Assembly (NCBI RefSeq): GCF_041435015.1
Contig: NZ_CP107989.1
Coordinates: 2,108,001-2,172,000, forward strand
DNA from: Streptomyces canus
GTDB taxonomy: Bacteria > Actinomycetota > Actinomycetes > Streptomycetales > Streptomycetaceae
Direction: 5' to 3'
Length of the DNA stretch: 64,000 nt
Positions 12,690 to 35,218 of the stretch are shown here, piece by piece; the stretch's first letter is position 1; each line of letters opens with the position of its first letter. A program made the position numbers and the translations under genes. Under the pieces are notes generated by a model. That model was not told the DNA's origin. It made no database searches and was given only the letters and a program-made list of their open reading frames with translations.

Positions 12690-12980
12690 CTCGGGGTTCG
12701 GGGGTAAGTCGGTGCCGGTTGAGGTTCGGGGGCCCCTCCCGTTCGGACGCCGGCGCCCGACTCGGGGTTCCGGGGTAAGCCGGGACCGGGCCGGGTTCCG
12801 AGGCCCCTCCCGTTCCGACGCCGCCGCCCCACTCGGGGTTCCGGGGTAAGCCGGGACCGGGCCGGGTTCCGAGGCCCCTCCCGTTCCGACGCCGCCGCCC
12901 GACTCGGGGTTCCGGGGATCGGGGATAGGCGGGCACGGTTCGGGTTCCGGGGCCGCTCAGGCTCCGGCTCCAGGGCCGCT
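12690..12980. repeat. 71-bp tandem repeat, about four copies
   Basis: The phrase CTCGGGGTTCCGGGG (with small variants) recurs at 12690, 12761, 12832 and 12903, exactly 71 bases apart each time. Copies 2 and 3 are nearly identical over the full unit, copy 1 is diverged and copy 4 decays after about 20 bases before a related tail. Since 71 is not a multiple of three, the open frames across it are unlikely to be genes. It fills most of the gene-free stretch 12621-13038 upstream of the CrtI-like gene. Confidence 0.9.
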
Positions 12981-13038
12981 CCAGTTCGCCCAGCCCTGGC
13001 CCTCCCCCACGTGGAGCCGGCCCGACCCGGCGGTTGCG

Positions 13039-13884
13039 TCAGACCTCGGCCGCCAGCAGCGCCCGCACCCTGCGGGCCGTCGCCGCGTCGCGGGCCGCGG
13101 TGAAGGGGAGGGTGTTGCCGCCCGTGATGCGGAACGGTTCGCCGGTGAGCGTCAGATGGGTGCCGCCCGCCTCCTCGACCAGCAGCAGCCCCGCCGCGTG
13201 GTCCCAGGCCGCCTCCCAGGAGAAGGCGACGGCGTCCGACTCGCCGCGGGCGACAGCGAGATACTCCAGGCCGGCCGAGCCGCACGCCCACGGTGCGACG
13301 CCGTCCGTCCACAGTCCCAGCAGGCCGCGCTTCTGCTCATCGGTCGTGTAGTCCGGGTGGGAGGTGGCCACTTGGAGGTCGCGGCCCGGGTCGGGGACGC
13401 CCGCGTACAGCCGCTCGCCGTCGAGGAAGGCGCCCCGGCCGCGTATCGCCGTGGCCAGTTGGTCCCGGGCCGGGGCGTACGTCCAGGAAGCGAGCAGAAC
13501 GCCGCTCTTGGCCAGGGCGACCAGCATGCAGAAACCGGGGTCGCCGTGCACGAACTGCCGGGTGCCGTCGACCGGGTCGACGATCCAGACCGGGGTGTCG
13601 CCCTGCAGCGCCTCGTACGACGCCGGGTTGGCGTGGACCGCCTCCTCGCCGACCACGACCGAGCCGGGCAGGAGGGCGCCGAGCGCCTCGGTGAGATACC
13701 GCTCGGCCAGCCGGTCGGCGTCCGTCACCAGGTCGTGCGGGCCGGCCTTCTGGTCGACCTCGTGCGCGGCGAGCCGCCGGAAGCGCGGCATGACCTCGGC
13801 CGCGGCGGCCTTGCGCACCGCTTCTTCCACGTCGTCCGCGTGCCGGTCGAGAAACTCGTCGATGGTTTCCGTGTCTTCGATCAT
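13039..13884 (-). CDS. inositol monophosphatase-family phosphatase
   Basis: A 281-residue metal-dependent phosphatase of the IMPase/CysQ/FBPase superfamily. Motifs are GEEAVHAN (metal Glu), WIVDPVDGTRQFVHG (metal Asp residues) and WEAAWDHAAGLLLVEEAGG (third metal Asp). The likely substrate is a sugar or inositol phosphate, or 3'-phosphoadenosine phosphate; I cannot decide. I chose the ATG at 13884 (MIEDTETIDEFLDRH) because GGAG lies 5 bases upstream; the frame extends to 13983 without family similarity. Confidence 0.9.
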   Translation of the reverse strand: MIEDTETIDEFLDRHADDVEEAVRKAAAAEVMPRFRRLAAHEVDQKAGPHDLVTDADRLAERYLTEALGALLPGSVVVGEEAVHANPASYEALQGDTPVWIVDPVDGTRQFVHGDPGFCMLVALAKSGVLLASWTYAPARDQLATAIRGRGAFLDGERLYAGVPDPGRDLQVATSHPDYTTDEQKRGLLGLWTDGVAPWACGSAGLEYLAVARGESDAVAFSWEAAWDHAAGLLLVEEAGGTHLTLTGEPFRITGGNTLPFTAARDAATARRVRALLAAEV

Positions 13885-14273
13885 GGCTCCATGAGAGCAC
13901 GCGGGACTGACAATCCCCACCCGCCCGATGGAGGGTGAGTGGAATCGGCGTGAATAGCGGGATCTGGAGGCAACGATGTTCATATCAGGCCCAACTATGC
14001 GATAGGGGCCGATGTGCAGACCCTGTAGCCACAGCGGCAGACGGCAGACGCTTCAGCGGCCCAGCAGGTGCAGCCCGCCCTACACCAGCTCGGACGACGG
14101 CAAGCCCCGACGGCGATCATCAATCGGCCGCTCGCTGCCACCTGCTTCCCGCCCAGTTGCTCCGGGCCGGCGTCCCTTCTCGGCCCGATCAGCCCTCGGG
14201 CATCGGTCGGTCCGCCCTCGGCCCCCTTGGTCACCCGCCCACTCGGCCCGGCCGACGCCCCCGCGCAGCTACG
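13885..14273. other. gene-free stretch, nothing recognised
   Basis: About 390 bases between two minus-strand genes. Short open frames on both strands resemble no family. It should hold the promoter of the inositol-phosphatase gene, and it includes the relatively AT-rich segment around 13950-14000. Confidence 0.5.
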
Positions 14274-16103
14274 TCACCGCCCCACCGCATACCCCTGCAT
14301 TCCTCGCGGATTGGCCCCCGCCGACAGCACCCCCGTCTCCGGGTCCCGGGCCACCGCGCACAACCGTCCCTCCGACCACGACTCCCCCACCGTCACGTCG
14401 TGCCCCCGCCGCCGTAGCCCTTCGACCACTCCGGGATCCGTCCGCGCCTCCACTGTGACGCTTCCCGGCCGCATCCCCCGCGGATAGAACGACCCCGGGA
14501 AGCTGTCGTTGTGCCAGTTCGGGGCGTCGATCGCGCCTTGGAGGTCGAGGCCGCCGCGGACCGGGGAGCGCAGGGCGAGGGCCAGGAAGAAGTGGAGCTG
14601 CCACTGGTCCTGCTGGTCTCCGCCGGGCGTGCCGAAGGCCAGAACCGGCACCCCGTCGCGCAGGGCGATCGAGGGGGTGAGGGTGGTGCGGGGGCGGCGG
14701 CCGGGAGTGAGGGAGTTGGGCAACCCCTCCTCCAGCCAGGTCATCTGGAGCCGGGTGCCCAGGGGGAAGCCCAATTCGGGTACGACGGGATTGGACTGGA
14801 GCCATCCCCCGCTGGGCGTGGCGGCCAGCATGTTGCCCCAGCGGTCGACGACGTCGATATGGCAGGTGTCGCCCCGGGTCGTGCCGTCGGGGCCGACCTC
14901 GAGCTCGCCCGGCACGGGCGACATGGGGTTCTTCGCGACCGTCGGCTCGCCCACGCCCATCGGGCCGAAGCCGGGCTCGTCGGTGACGACCACGCGCGCG
15001 TGCGCGCTCAGCCGGGGAACACGCCCACCGGGACTGCCCGGCCGGAGCTCATGGGAGGCCTTGTCGCCGACGAGCTCACGCCGTCCCGCGTTGTACTGCG
15101 CCGACAGCAGCTCACCGAGCGGCACTTCGGCCGCGTCCCCGTACCAGGCCTCCCGGTCGGCCATCGCCAGCTTGCAGCCCTCGACCAGCAGATGGACGTA
15201 CTCGAGGGACCCGTACCGCGGCAACTCGGGCGGCAACAGCGCGAGCTGCTGGAGGAGGACAGGACCCTGGCTCCAGGGGCCGGCTTTGCACAAGGTCCAG
15301 CCGTTCCAGTCGTACGTCGCCGGCGCCTCGTAGGTCGCGGACCACCCGGCGAGATCTGCGGCCGTGAGCGTGCCGGCGTTCCGCGAGCCGCTGGTGTCCA
15401 TGGTGGGTCGCCGCGCCTGCCGTACGAGCGCCTCGGCGATGAATCCGGTACGCCACACCTCACGAGCCGCGTCGATCTGCGCGGCCCGGTCGCCCGCCCC
15501 GGCCACCTCGTCGATGAGCCGCTTCCAGGTGGCGGCCAGGGCGGGGTTGCAGAACAACTCGCCGGGCCGCGGGGCCTTGCCTCCCGGCAGGTACACCTGC
15601 GCCGACGAGGTCCACTCCGTCTCGAACAGCTCCCGCACACTCTCGACGGTCGCGCCGACGTTCTCCACGGGCGCGTGCCCGTCCTCGGCGTACCCGATGG
15701 CGTACTTGAGGACGTCGGCGAGGGACTTGGTGCCGTGATCGCGCAGCAGCAGCATCCAGGCGTCGAAGGCGCCCGGGACGGCGGCGGCGAGGGGGCCGGT
15801 GCCGGGGACGAGATCCAGGCCCAGCGCCTGGTAGTGGGCCACGGTCGCCCCGGCGGGCGCGACGCCCTGTCCGCACAGCACCCGCACCTCCCCACCGGCG
15901 GGCGCGAGCAGGATCGGCACCTCACCGGCGGGCCCGTTGAGGTGCGGCTCGACGACGTGCAGCACGAACGCCCCGGCCACCGCCGCGTCGTACGCGTTGC
16001 CGCCCTCCTCCAGCACCGCCATCGCCGACTGCGAGGCCAGCCAGTGGGTGGAGGACACCATGCCGAAGGTGCCTTGAAGTGTGGGTCGAGTCGTGAACTG
16101 CAT
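14274..16103 (-). CDS. gamma-glutamyltransferase family protein
   Basis: A 609-residue Ntn-hydrolase proenzyme that hydrolyses or transfers gamma-glutamyl groups. The likely autoprocessing nucleophile is the Thr in RGDTCHIDVVDRWGNMLAAT, at about two thirds of the length, where the small subunit begins. The first residues MQFTTRPTLQGTFGMVSSTH and GGNAYDAAVAGAFVLHVVEP are typical. There is no clear signal peptide, so a cytosolic enzyme of the YwrD type is likely. GAGGTGAG precedes the ATG at 16103. It is divergent from the PKS cluster and probably not part of it. Confidence 0.88.
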   Translation of the reverse strand: MQFTTRPTLQGTFGMVSSTHWLASQSAMAVLEEGGNAYDAAVAGAFVLHVVEPHLNGPAGEVPILLAPAGGEVRVLCGQGVAPAGATVAHYQALGLDLVPGTGPLAAAVPGAFDAWMLLLRDHGTKSLADVLKYAIGYAEDGHAPVENVGATVESVRELFETEWTSSAQVYLPGGKAPRPGELFCNPALAATWKRLIDEVAGAGDRAAQIDAAREVWRTGFIAEALVRQARRPTMDTSGSRNAGTLTAADLAGWSATYEAPATYDWNGWTLCKAGPWSQGPVLLQQLALLPPELPRYGSLEYVHLLVEGCKLAMADREAWYGDAAEVPLGELLSAQYNAGRRELVGDKASHELRPGSPGGRVPRLSAHARVVVTDEPGFGPMGVGEPTVAKNPMSPVPGELEVGPDGTTRGDTCHIDVVDRWGNMLAATPSGGWLQSNPVVPELGFPLGTRLQMTWLEEGLPNSLTPGRRPRTTLTPSIALRDGVPVLAFGTPGGDQQDQWQLHFFLALALRSPVRGGLDLQGAIDAPNWHNDSFPGSFYPRGMRPGSVTVEARTDPGVVEGLRRRGHDVTVGESWSEGRLCAVARDPETGVLSAGANPRGMQGYAVGR

Positions 16104-16577
16104 CTCTCACCTCAGTCTTCGCGTGGGTCGGTCGGCCATATCCAACATCAGAAGCCGCCAAGGAGGCATCTGACGGTGCGTCATAAAAGCTGGCAAAGGG
16201 TTGGCAAGAATCCTGCCGGTGCCGCCCACGGACGAAGACACCGTGGAATGGCGCAGCACCGCGCATCGGACTTGCGGCGCGCCCAGCCACGCTCCCGCAC
16301 ACGACGTGACCGCGGAAGACGACGCACGCCGGCCAGTCACTCGCCCGTCACCGATCAATCAGGCATTTCCGCAGGTCACCGAAAAACGAGACACGCCATG
16401 CAGTCTCAGTGGCCCCATGGCATCGAGCCGGTCTCAAGGTCTGGTCGAGCGGTCACCGTCAGAGTGCTGTTGATCGAGCAAGCGTTTGCGGGCGGGTGCG
16501 AGTCGGCGGGCAGTTGCCGCGGACAGAAACGCCGAACAGGCGCGCACGCCCCCTGTGACGGGAAGGTGGACTACGCC
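16104..16577. promoter_or_regulatory. divergent intergenic region left of the PKS cluster
   Basis: About 470 bases between the gamma-glutamyltransferase start (minus) and the first PKS start (plus), so it must hold both promoters. I see no regulator gene and no clear symmetric operator. The frame of PKS 1 stays open through it, with an ATG at about 16398, but without a good ribosome binding site or similarity to known N-termini. Confidence 0.5.
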
Positions 16578-19154
16578 GTGACCAGCAGACTGCCTTGGCC
16601 CGAGCCCGACCATGACACCACGGACACCACGGACACTCCGATTGTGATCGTCGGCCTCGCTGCCCCGGAGGGGGCTCCCGAGCCCGTACGCCGAGCGGAA
16701 GCGTCCGGCCCGGTCGGCGTGCGGGTGCGCTGTGCGCCCGACGGGGTCGCGGCGTTCATGGGGGACTCCGTGCATGGGGCGTCCCAGGAGCGGCTCAGCG
16801 CGCTGCACCTGGTGTGGGCCGCGCTGGAGGACGCCGGAATCGTCCCCGGTTCGCTGCGCGACGCCGATGTGGGTGTGTTCCTCGTGCAGGCAGAGGCCGG
16901 GAACGGGGACGCCGACGGCTCAGACGCGCTGGCGACGCTGGTCGGGGGCGATCTCTGCTGGGGGCGTGGCCCCCGGGTGACGCTCGGGGCGGAACTGCCG
17001 GCGTGCACGGCGGTCGAGTCGGCCGCCGGGCATCTGCGCCGGGGGGAGTGCGACGTGGCTGTGGCGGGCTCCGTCACGGGCGCGGTCGCAGTCCTGCGGC
17101 GGGGCTCCTCCTCCGTACCGGCCGGTGTGCGCGTGCTCGCACCGGCGGAGGCGTTCGGCTCCGACGATCCGCTCGCCCTCGACGGTGCGCCGGCACAGCC
17201 GGCCGCGCGGCTCGTGCCGCTCGTGCTGTCCGGGCGCAGCGACGCCGCCGTGGCGACGCTGGCCCGGAATCTGCTCGCCCGTGTCGAGGCCGACCCCGAG
17301 CTGTCGCCGGACGACCTGGGGTGGTCATTGGCGACCACCCGTACGACCGGCCTCGCGCGGCGGGCCGTGCTGCTCGCCGCCGACCGGGAGGAGGTGGTGC
17401 GCGGGCTGCGCGCCGTCGCCGAGGGCGGATTCGCCCCGCTGCTGTTCCGTACGGCACCCGGTGCAGGCGTCGAGGGCGGTGGAGGCGTGGTCCAGGTCTT
17501 CCCCGGGCTGGGCTCCCAGTGGCCGGGCATGGCGCTCGACCTGCTGGATGCCTCCCCTGTGTTCCGTTCACGGATGGAGGACTGCGCACGGGCTCTCGAA
17601 CCTCTCGTTCCCTGGTCGCTGCACGACGTACTGCGCGGTGCCGCGGGCGCGCCGACGCTGGACGAAGTGGACGTCGTCCTGCCGGTCCTGTTCGCCGTGA
17701 GCGTGTCGCTGTCCGCGCTGTGGAGTTCCTGCGGTGTGGAGCCCGCAGCCGCCGTCGGCGCCAGCCTCGGTGAGATCGCCGCGGCGCACGTCGCGGGTGC
17801 GCTGACGCTGGACGAGGCTGCCCGGGTGGCCGTCCTGTGGAGCCGGATGCAGGCGGAGGCGGCCGGGGAGGGCGAACTGGCCGCAGCGGCCCTGTCTCCC
17901 GACCGACTCCGACCCTTGCTCGACGCCGAACGCCTGCGCGGCCGGGTCCACTTCGCTGGTACGAACGGTCCACGATCCGTGCTGTTCGGCGGGGAGAGCG
18001 CGGCCGTGAACGAAGTGGTCGAGATGCTCGCGGCCAAGGGCCTCCAGGCCAAGAAGCTGAACCTCGGTCTAGCCGCACACACGCCGGGCCTGGCCGTCGA
18101 ATCCACCGCGTTCCTCACCGGTACGGCGGCGATCACACCGGCTCCCGCCACCGTGCCCTTCTACTCGTCCCTCACCGGCGGCGAGTTCGAGACGACCGGT
18201 CTGGACGGCGCGTACTGGCTCCGCAACCTCACCTCCGAGGTCCGTTTCGAGACAGCCGTACGTGCCCTGTCGGCGGCAGGTCACCACACGTTTCTCGAGA
18301 TCAGCCCGCATCCCGTGCTGCTCGGCGGGGTGCAGGAGACGCTGGAGGACATCGGTGCGGGCACCGGGGCGGCTGCGTCGTCCGGCGTCGTCGGCACCCT
18401 GCGCCGGACGCAGGACGGGATCACGGCGTGGCTGACGGGGATGGCGCAGCTATATGTGCGCGGGATCTCCGTCGACTGGGCCGCCTTCTTCCAGGGGAGT
18501 GACGGCCGGCGCATCGCCCTGCCGACCTATCCGTTCGAAGTCGAGCAGACGGACGGGGCGGAGGGTGCGGGTGACCCGACCGTCGTGGCCCGTGGCACCG
18601 GCACCGGCACCGGCCTGTCCCTCACCGGTCTTTCGGCGGGCGAACGGGCGCATGCGGTCGAGGAGTTCGTACGGGCCCAGGTGGCGACGACACTGGGGCA
18701 CAACGACCCGGATGCGGTCGCCCTGGAGCATGTCTTCCTGCAGTTGGGCTTGGACTCGCTGCAGGCGGTGGAGCTGCGCAACCGACTCAACGAGGCCACC
18801 GGGCTGAACCTGCCCACGACGCTGATCTTCGATCATCCGACTCCCGCGGCCGTCGCTGTCCTCATCGGCGAGTTGCTGGCAGTCCGGACGGAGCAGCGTC
18901 CGGAGCGGGGCGCGGGCCAGGGCACGCTGCCGGCGGTCCTCGCCCAGCTCGATGCCCTGGAAGCCGAACTGCTCGCCTCCGGCCTCCTGCATGACGGCGA
19001 CGACGGCTCGGGGAGCGTTCCCGCGCGGGAGCGTGTGGCGGCACGGCTGCACGACCTGCTGGACCGGCTGGCGCCGGACGACGAGGACGATTTCGGGGAT
19101 CTGTCCATGGACGAGTTGCTCGATCTCGCCGACTCCGATCTGCGCAAGCCATGA
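16578..19154 (+). CDS. PKS 1: loading protein (truncated KS - AT - ACP)
   Basis: An 858-residue type I PKS that probably loads the starter. Residues about 18-200 are a shortened ketosynthase: PIVIVGLAAP, then ALHLVWAALEDAGIVPGSLR, then PACTAVESAAGHLRRGECDV with a Cys at 143. The whole C-terminal KS half with both histidines is missing. The AT (about 300-610) has GLGSQWPGM, the nucleophile in GASLGEIAAA (usual His is Ala) and LAAHTPG in place of YASH or HAFH. By-eye alignment puts Trp (VLWSRMQ) where extender ATs have the carboxylate-binding Arg (ALRSQ), which would favour a monocarboxylic starter. The ACP has LGLDSL at about 723. The acidic tail ending DLADSDLRKP is a docking segment. I chose the GTG at 16578 for GGAAGGTGG upstream. 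Confidence 0.88.
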   Translation: MTSRLPWPEPDHDTTDTTDTPIVIVGLAAPEGAPEPVRRAEASGPVGVRVRCAPDGVAAFMGDSVHGASQERLSALHLVWAALEDAGIVPGSLRDADVGVFLVQAEAGNGDADGSDALATLVGGDLCWGRGPRVTLGAELPACTAVESAAGHLRRGECDVAVAGSVTGAVAVLRRGSSSVPAGVRVLAPAEAFGSDDPLALDGAPAQPAARLVPLVLSGRSDAAVATLARNLLARVEADPELSPDDLGWSLATTRTTGLARRAVLLAADREEVVRGLRAVAEGGFAPLLFRTAPGAGVEGGGGVVQVFPGLGSQWPGMALDLLDASPVFRSRMEDCARALEPLVPWSLHDVLRGAAGAPTLDEVDVVLPVLFAVSVSLSALWSSCGVEPAAAVGASLGEIAAAHVAGALTLDEAARVAVLWSRMQAEAAGEGELAAAALSPDRLRPLLDAERLRGRVHFAGTNGPRSVLFGGESAAVNEVVEMLAAKGLQAKKLNLGLAAHTPGLAVESTAFLTGTAAITPAPATVPFYSSLTGGEFETTGLDGAYWLRNLTSEVRFETAVRALSAAGHHTFLEISPHPVLLGGVQETLEDIGAGTGAAASSGVVGTLRRTQDGITAWLTGMAQLYVRGISVDWAAFFQGSDGRRIALPTYPFEVEQTDGAEGAGDPTVVARGTGTGTGLSLTGLSAGERAHAVEEFVRAQVATTLGHNDPDAVALEHVFLQLGLDSLQAVELRNRLNEATGLNLPTTLIFDHPTPAAVAVLIGELLAVRTEQRPERGAGQGTLPAVLAQLDALEAELLASGLLHDGDDGSGSVPARERVAARLHDLLDRLAPDDEDDFGDLSMDELLDLADSDLRKP

Positions 19155-19309
19155 CACAGCAGCAATCAGCTGCGGACCTCTGCGAACTCCTCGAACACGG
19201 CCCTGCGCACTCATACGCGGTCCCACGCATTCGCGCGCAGTCGTAGCAACGCGCAGCTACTCGTACGCAATCGGAGAGTCCCCCACGTACTTGGAAAGGC
19301 CACGGCACC

Positions 19310-22267
19310 ATGACGAGCAGCGCGAAGAACAGGACGGCCGACGCTGCGACCGGTGACGGCGAGGTTGTCGACACGCTCAAGCGGATCACCGCCGACCGGC
19401 GCACCACCCGGCAGCGGCTTCGGGAAGCCGAGGAATCGGCCGGTGAGCCCATCGCGATCGTGGGCATGGCCTGTCGCTTCCCCGGCGGGGTCGAGTCCCC
19501 CGAGGACCTGTGGCGGCTGGTGGCGGAGGGCCAGGACGTCATCTCAGCGCCGCCGGCCGACCGTGGCCGGGACGAGGATCTGTACGACCCGGATCCGGCC
19601 CGGCACGGCGCTGTCCACGTCCCGGAAGGCGGCTTTCTGGACGATCCGGCCGCCTTCGATCCGGCCTTCTTCGGTATGAGCACCCGGGAGGCGCTGGCGA
19701 CCGACCCGCAGCAGCGGCTGCTGCTGGAGACGTCCTGGGAGGCCGTCGAGCGGGCCGGTATCGCCCCGACGTCGCTGCGCGGCAGCCGCACCGGCGTGTT
19801 CGTGAGCTCCTTGTGCGAGCACGACGAGTCCCGGCTGCGCAACGCCCCGGCCGACTTCGAAGGGCACCTCGCCGACGGCAGCGCGGGCGGCGTGACGTCC
19901 GGCCGGGTCGCGTACACGCTGGGCCTCGAAGGACCGGCCGTCACCATCGGCACGTCCTCCTCGTCGTCGCTCGTGGCCCTGCACGAGGCCGCGCGGGCGA
20001 TGCGGGCGGGCGAGTGCGATCTGGCACTGGCGGGTGGGGTGACGGTGATGGCGTCGCCGCAGTGGCTGTCGCGGTTCCGCCGGTGGCGCGGGCCGGCCCC
20101 GGACGCGCGGTGCAAGTCGTTCGCCGCCGCCGCGGACGGCACATCGCTCGGCGAGGGCGTCGGGATGCTGCTGCTGGAGCGGCTTTCGGACGCACGCCGG
20201 GGCGGCCGGCGGATCCTCGCCGTCATCCGGGGTTCCGCGGTCGACCAGGACGGTCCGAGCAGCGGACCGACGGCGCCCAGCGGGCCCGCGCAGCGCCGGG
20301 TGATCCAGCTGGCCCTGGAGTCGGCTGGGTTGGCGCCCGCAGACGTGGACGCGGTGGAGGCGCACGGCACCGGCACGAAGCTGGGTGACTCCGTCGAGGC
20401 ACAGGCCCTGATCGCCGCCTACGGCCGGGACCGCCCCGCCGGCCGGCCGCTCTGGCTCGGCTCGGTCAAGTCCAACATCGGGCATTCTCAGGCCGCCGCC
20501 GGTGTGGCCGGTGTGATCAAGATGGTGAAGGCGATGGAGCACGGCGTGCTGCCCAGGACCCTCCACGTGGACGCGCCGACACCGCGGGTGCCCTGGTCGG
20601 CAGGCGCGGTCAAGCTGCTGACCGGGGCCCGGGACTGGCCGGACACGGGACGCCCCCGCCGGGCCGGCGTCTCATCGTTCGGCGTCAGCGGCAGCACCGC
20701 GCATGTGGTGCTGGAGCAGCCGGAACAGAGCGCTGATTGCGGACCGCCCGCGGAAACCGACCAGATACGGACGTGGCCCACCGGGATTCCGTGGGTGCTG
20801 TCCGGGCACAGTGGCGACGCCCTGCGGGCGCAGGCCGCGCGGCTGGCGGCGCATGTGGCGGAGCATCCGGAGCTGACGCGTGCGGAGGTGGGCGCCTGGT
20901 TGGCGCGAGGCCGGTCGGTGTTCGAGCACCGGGCGGTGGTCCTCGGCTCCGACCACGCCGAACTGTGCGCGGGCCTGACGGCCCTGGCGGAGGGCCGATC
21001 GGCGCCCCAGCTGTTCCAGGGCCGGGTCACCTCCGACAGCCGTACCGTGCTGGTGCTCTCCGACCGCGGTCTGGCGCAGGACATCGACTGGGCCGCACGG
21101 CTCGTGCTGACCTCGCAGACGTTCTCCCGGCGGCTGGCGCACTGCCAGCGTGCGCTGGCCAAGGCAGGCGACCACGCGCTGCGCGGCGGCGCCTTCCCGG
21201 GATCCGAACCGACCGTGCGGTGGGCGGTGCTCGTGGCGCTCGCCGAGGTGTGGGTGGAGCACGGCGTGGCTCCCGAGGCGGTGGTCGGCGAGGGCATCGG
21301 TGAGATCGCGGCGGCCTGTGTGTCCGGCGCGATGTCACTCAAGGAGGGCGCACAGGCAGCGGCGCACGGCACAGGCGTGGAACCCTACGAGGGCCGGATC
21401 CCGTTCCTGGGGACGTCTTCGATCCCGCTCGACGACGCCGGCCGCATGTTGAGCGCGCACAGTCAGGCACTGTTCGTGGAGGTCGGTGCCGCCTCGGCCG
21501 TCACTCCCCGTCTCACCGCGGCACTGAACGGGCGCACGGCGCGGGTCGTCGCCTCCCCGGTGGGCGGGACGAGCGGCGCGGACGGACTGCTGCCCGAGCT
21601 GGCCCGGCTGCACGTATGCGACACCACCGTGGCCTGGCCCGCGGCCTTCCCGTCCCTGATCCTGGAGGGCTGCCCGCCGGCCGACCTTCCGACGTACGCC
21701 TTCCAGCGGCGCCGCCACCGGCTGGACGATGGGCCTCGCAGGCTCGACGCGGCCGGGCACGCGCCCGCGGACGCTCCGGCACCCGGCACGGACGGCACCG
21801 GCACCTCGGTGTCCACGGAGGTCGCCGACGCGGCCGGCGTGCCGGTGGCGACGCTGCACCTGAGATCACTTGACCGGGAATCGACCGGCGCCGTCGGCGT
21901 CGGCCCGACGGAGGCCGTCGAGGAGTCGGCGCTCGTTCCGCGGGGGCCGGACATCGCGCAGAGGACGAAGCGAACGGTCTCAGGCAGGCTGCCGCCGCAG
22001 GGCTCGCCGGTGGACGGCTCCGAGGCGGCTCCGGAGGCGGCCCCACGTCGGTTCCCGAGGCGGGCCGAGGCCGGGCACCGAGACCGAGGTGACGGGCGGG
22101 CACCGGTGTCCTCCAACGCGGAGTCGACGCCCACGACGTCTGCGGCGGGGCTCAGGCGGGCCCTCCTCGGTGGCCCGGCGCCCGCGGCGGACAGCGCCCC
22201 GAACGACTTGCACCACCTCTACGCGGACGACCTTGTCGAGCCGACGTTCGGCGCGTGGGAGCAGTGA
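19310..22267 (+). CDS. PKS 2: catalytically dead module (KS Cys to Ser, degenerate AT, no ACP)
   Basis: A 985-residue uninterrupted frame. Residues 1-45 form a normal N-terminal docking coiled coil ([20 protein letters not shown]). The KS is full length, with EAHGTGT and KSNIGH intact, but the active-site phrase is TSSSSSLV instead of TACSSSLV: Ser217 replaces Cys (codon TCC at 19958-19960). The AT lost its GQGSQ motif (LSDRGLAQD), has GEGIG with Gly662 for the nucleophile Ser, and lacks its ferredoxin-like part and the HAFH/YASH motif. After the post-AT linker [13 protein letters not shown], about 190 Pro/Ala-rich residues follow with no ACP signature. It sits between PKS 1 and PKS 3 in the same direction. 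It could be a scaffold, or a module that no longer takes part. Confidence 0.92.
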   Translation: MTSSAKNRTADAATGDGEVVDTLKRITADRRTTRQRLREAEESAGEPIAIVGMACRFPGGVESPEDLWRLVAEGQDVISAPPADRGRDEDLYDPDPARHGAVHVPEGGFLDDPAAFDPAFFGMSTREALATDPQQRLLLETSWEAVERAGIAPTSLRGSRTGVFVSSLCEHDESRLRNAPADFEGHLADGSAGGVTSGRVAYTLGLEGPAVTIGTSSSSSLVALHEAARAMRAGECDLALAGGVTVMASPQWLSRFRRWRGPAPDARCKSFAAAADGTSLGEGVGMLLLERLSDARRGGRRILAVIRGSAVDQDGPSSGPTAPSGPAQRRVIQLALESAGLAPADVDAVEAHGTGTKLGDSVEAQALIAAYGRDRPAGRPLWLGSVKSNIGHSQAAAGVAGVIKMVKAMEHGVLPRTLHVDAPTPRVPWSAGAVKLLTGARDWPDTGRPRRAGVSSFGVSGSTAHVVLEQPEQSADCGPPAETDQIRTWPTGIPWVLSGHSGDALRAQAARLAAHVAEHPELTRAEVGAWLARGRSVFEHRAVVLGSDHAELCAGLTALAEGRSAPQLFQGRVTSDSRTVLVLSDRGLAQDIDWAARLVLTSQTFSRRLAHCQRALAKAGDHALRGGAFPGSEPTVRWAVLVALAEVWVEHGVAPEAVVGEGIGEIAAACVSGAMSLKEGAQAAAHGTGVEPYEGRIPFLGTSSIPLDDAGRMLSAHSQALFVEVGAASAVTPRLTAALNGRTARVVASPVGGTSGADGLLPELARLHVCDTTVAWPAAFPSLILEGCPPADLPTYAFQRRRHRLDDGPRRLDAAGHAPADAPAPGTDGTGTSVSTEVADAAGVPVATLHLRSLDRESTGAVGVGPTEAVEESALVPRGPDIAQRTKRTVSGRLPPQGSPVDGSEAAPEAAPRRFPRRAEAGHRDRGDGRAPVSSNAESTPTTSAAGLRRALLGGPAPAADSAPNDLHHLYADDLVEPTFGAWEQ

Positions 22268-22313
22268 CCACCTGGGACCGCGGACAACGACCATGAGCGC
22301 AGAAGGGATCCCT

Positions 22314-28067
<5,754 letters not shown>

Positions 28068-28097
28068 CCCGTGCGGAACAGAGAGGACAGCGCCATC

Positions 28098-35009
<6,912 letters not shown>

Positions 35010-35033
35010 CCCGGTCGTAACCCGGCCGTGAGG

Positions 35034-35073
35034 GCGGGAGTCCGGGGCCATATCCCCGGCCCCGGACTCCCGC
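35034..35073 (+). terminator. hairpin terminator after PKS 4
   Basis: A perfect 16-bp inverted repeat (35034-35049 / 35058-35073) with an 8-base loop, 25 bases after the PKS 4 stop. It probably ends the four-gene PKS transcript before the SRPBCC gene. Confidence 0.75.
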
Positions 35074-35218
35074 TCTCGTTCCCGACCAGCGATCCGGGCC
35101 GGTCCCCCGCGGCGGCGGCCTCGACCGCGCCCGCAAGGCCGCCTGACGCGCACCGACCCCTCCGCTCTCCCCGCAGTACCACTCCCCCCGCAGACTCCCT
35201 CCGGAAGGACGACCTCCG

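Noticed and set aside
12690..12980. Possible CRISPR array
   Set aside because: The units are directly adjacent without unique spacers, and no cas genes are present.
12664..13312. Arg/Pro-rich open frames through the tandem repeat
   Set aside because: The repeat unit is 71 bp, which shifts frame in every copy, and there is no ribosome site or family similarity.
14511..16577. Upstream extension of the PKS 1 frame
   Set aside because: It runs antisense through the gamma-glutamyltransferase gene; PKS similarity begins only at about 16620 and the best ribosome site is at 16561-16569.
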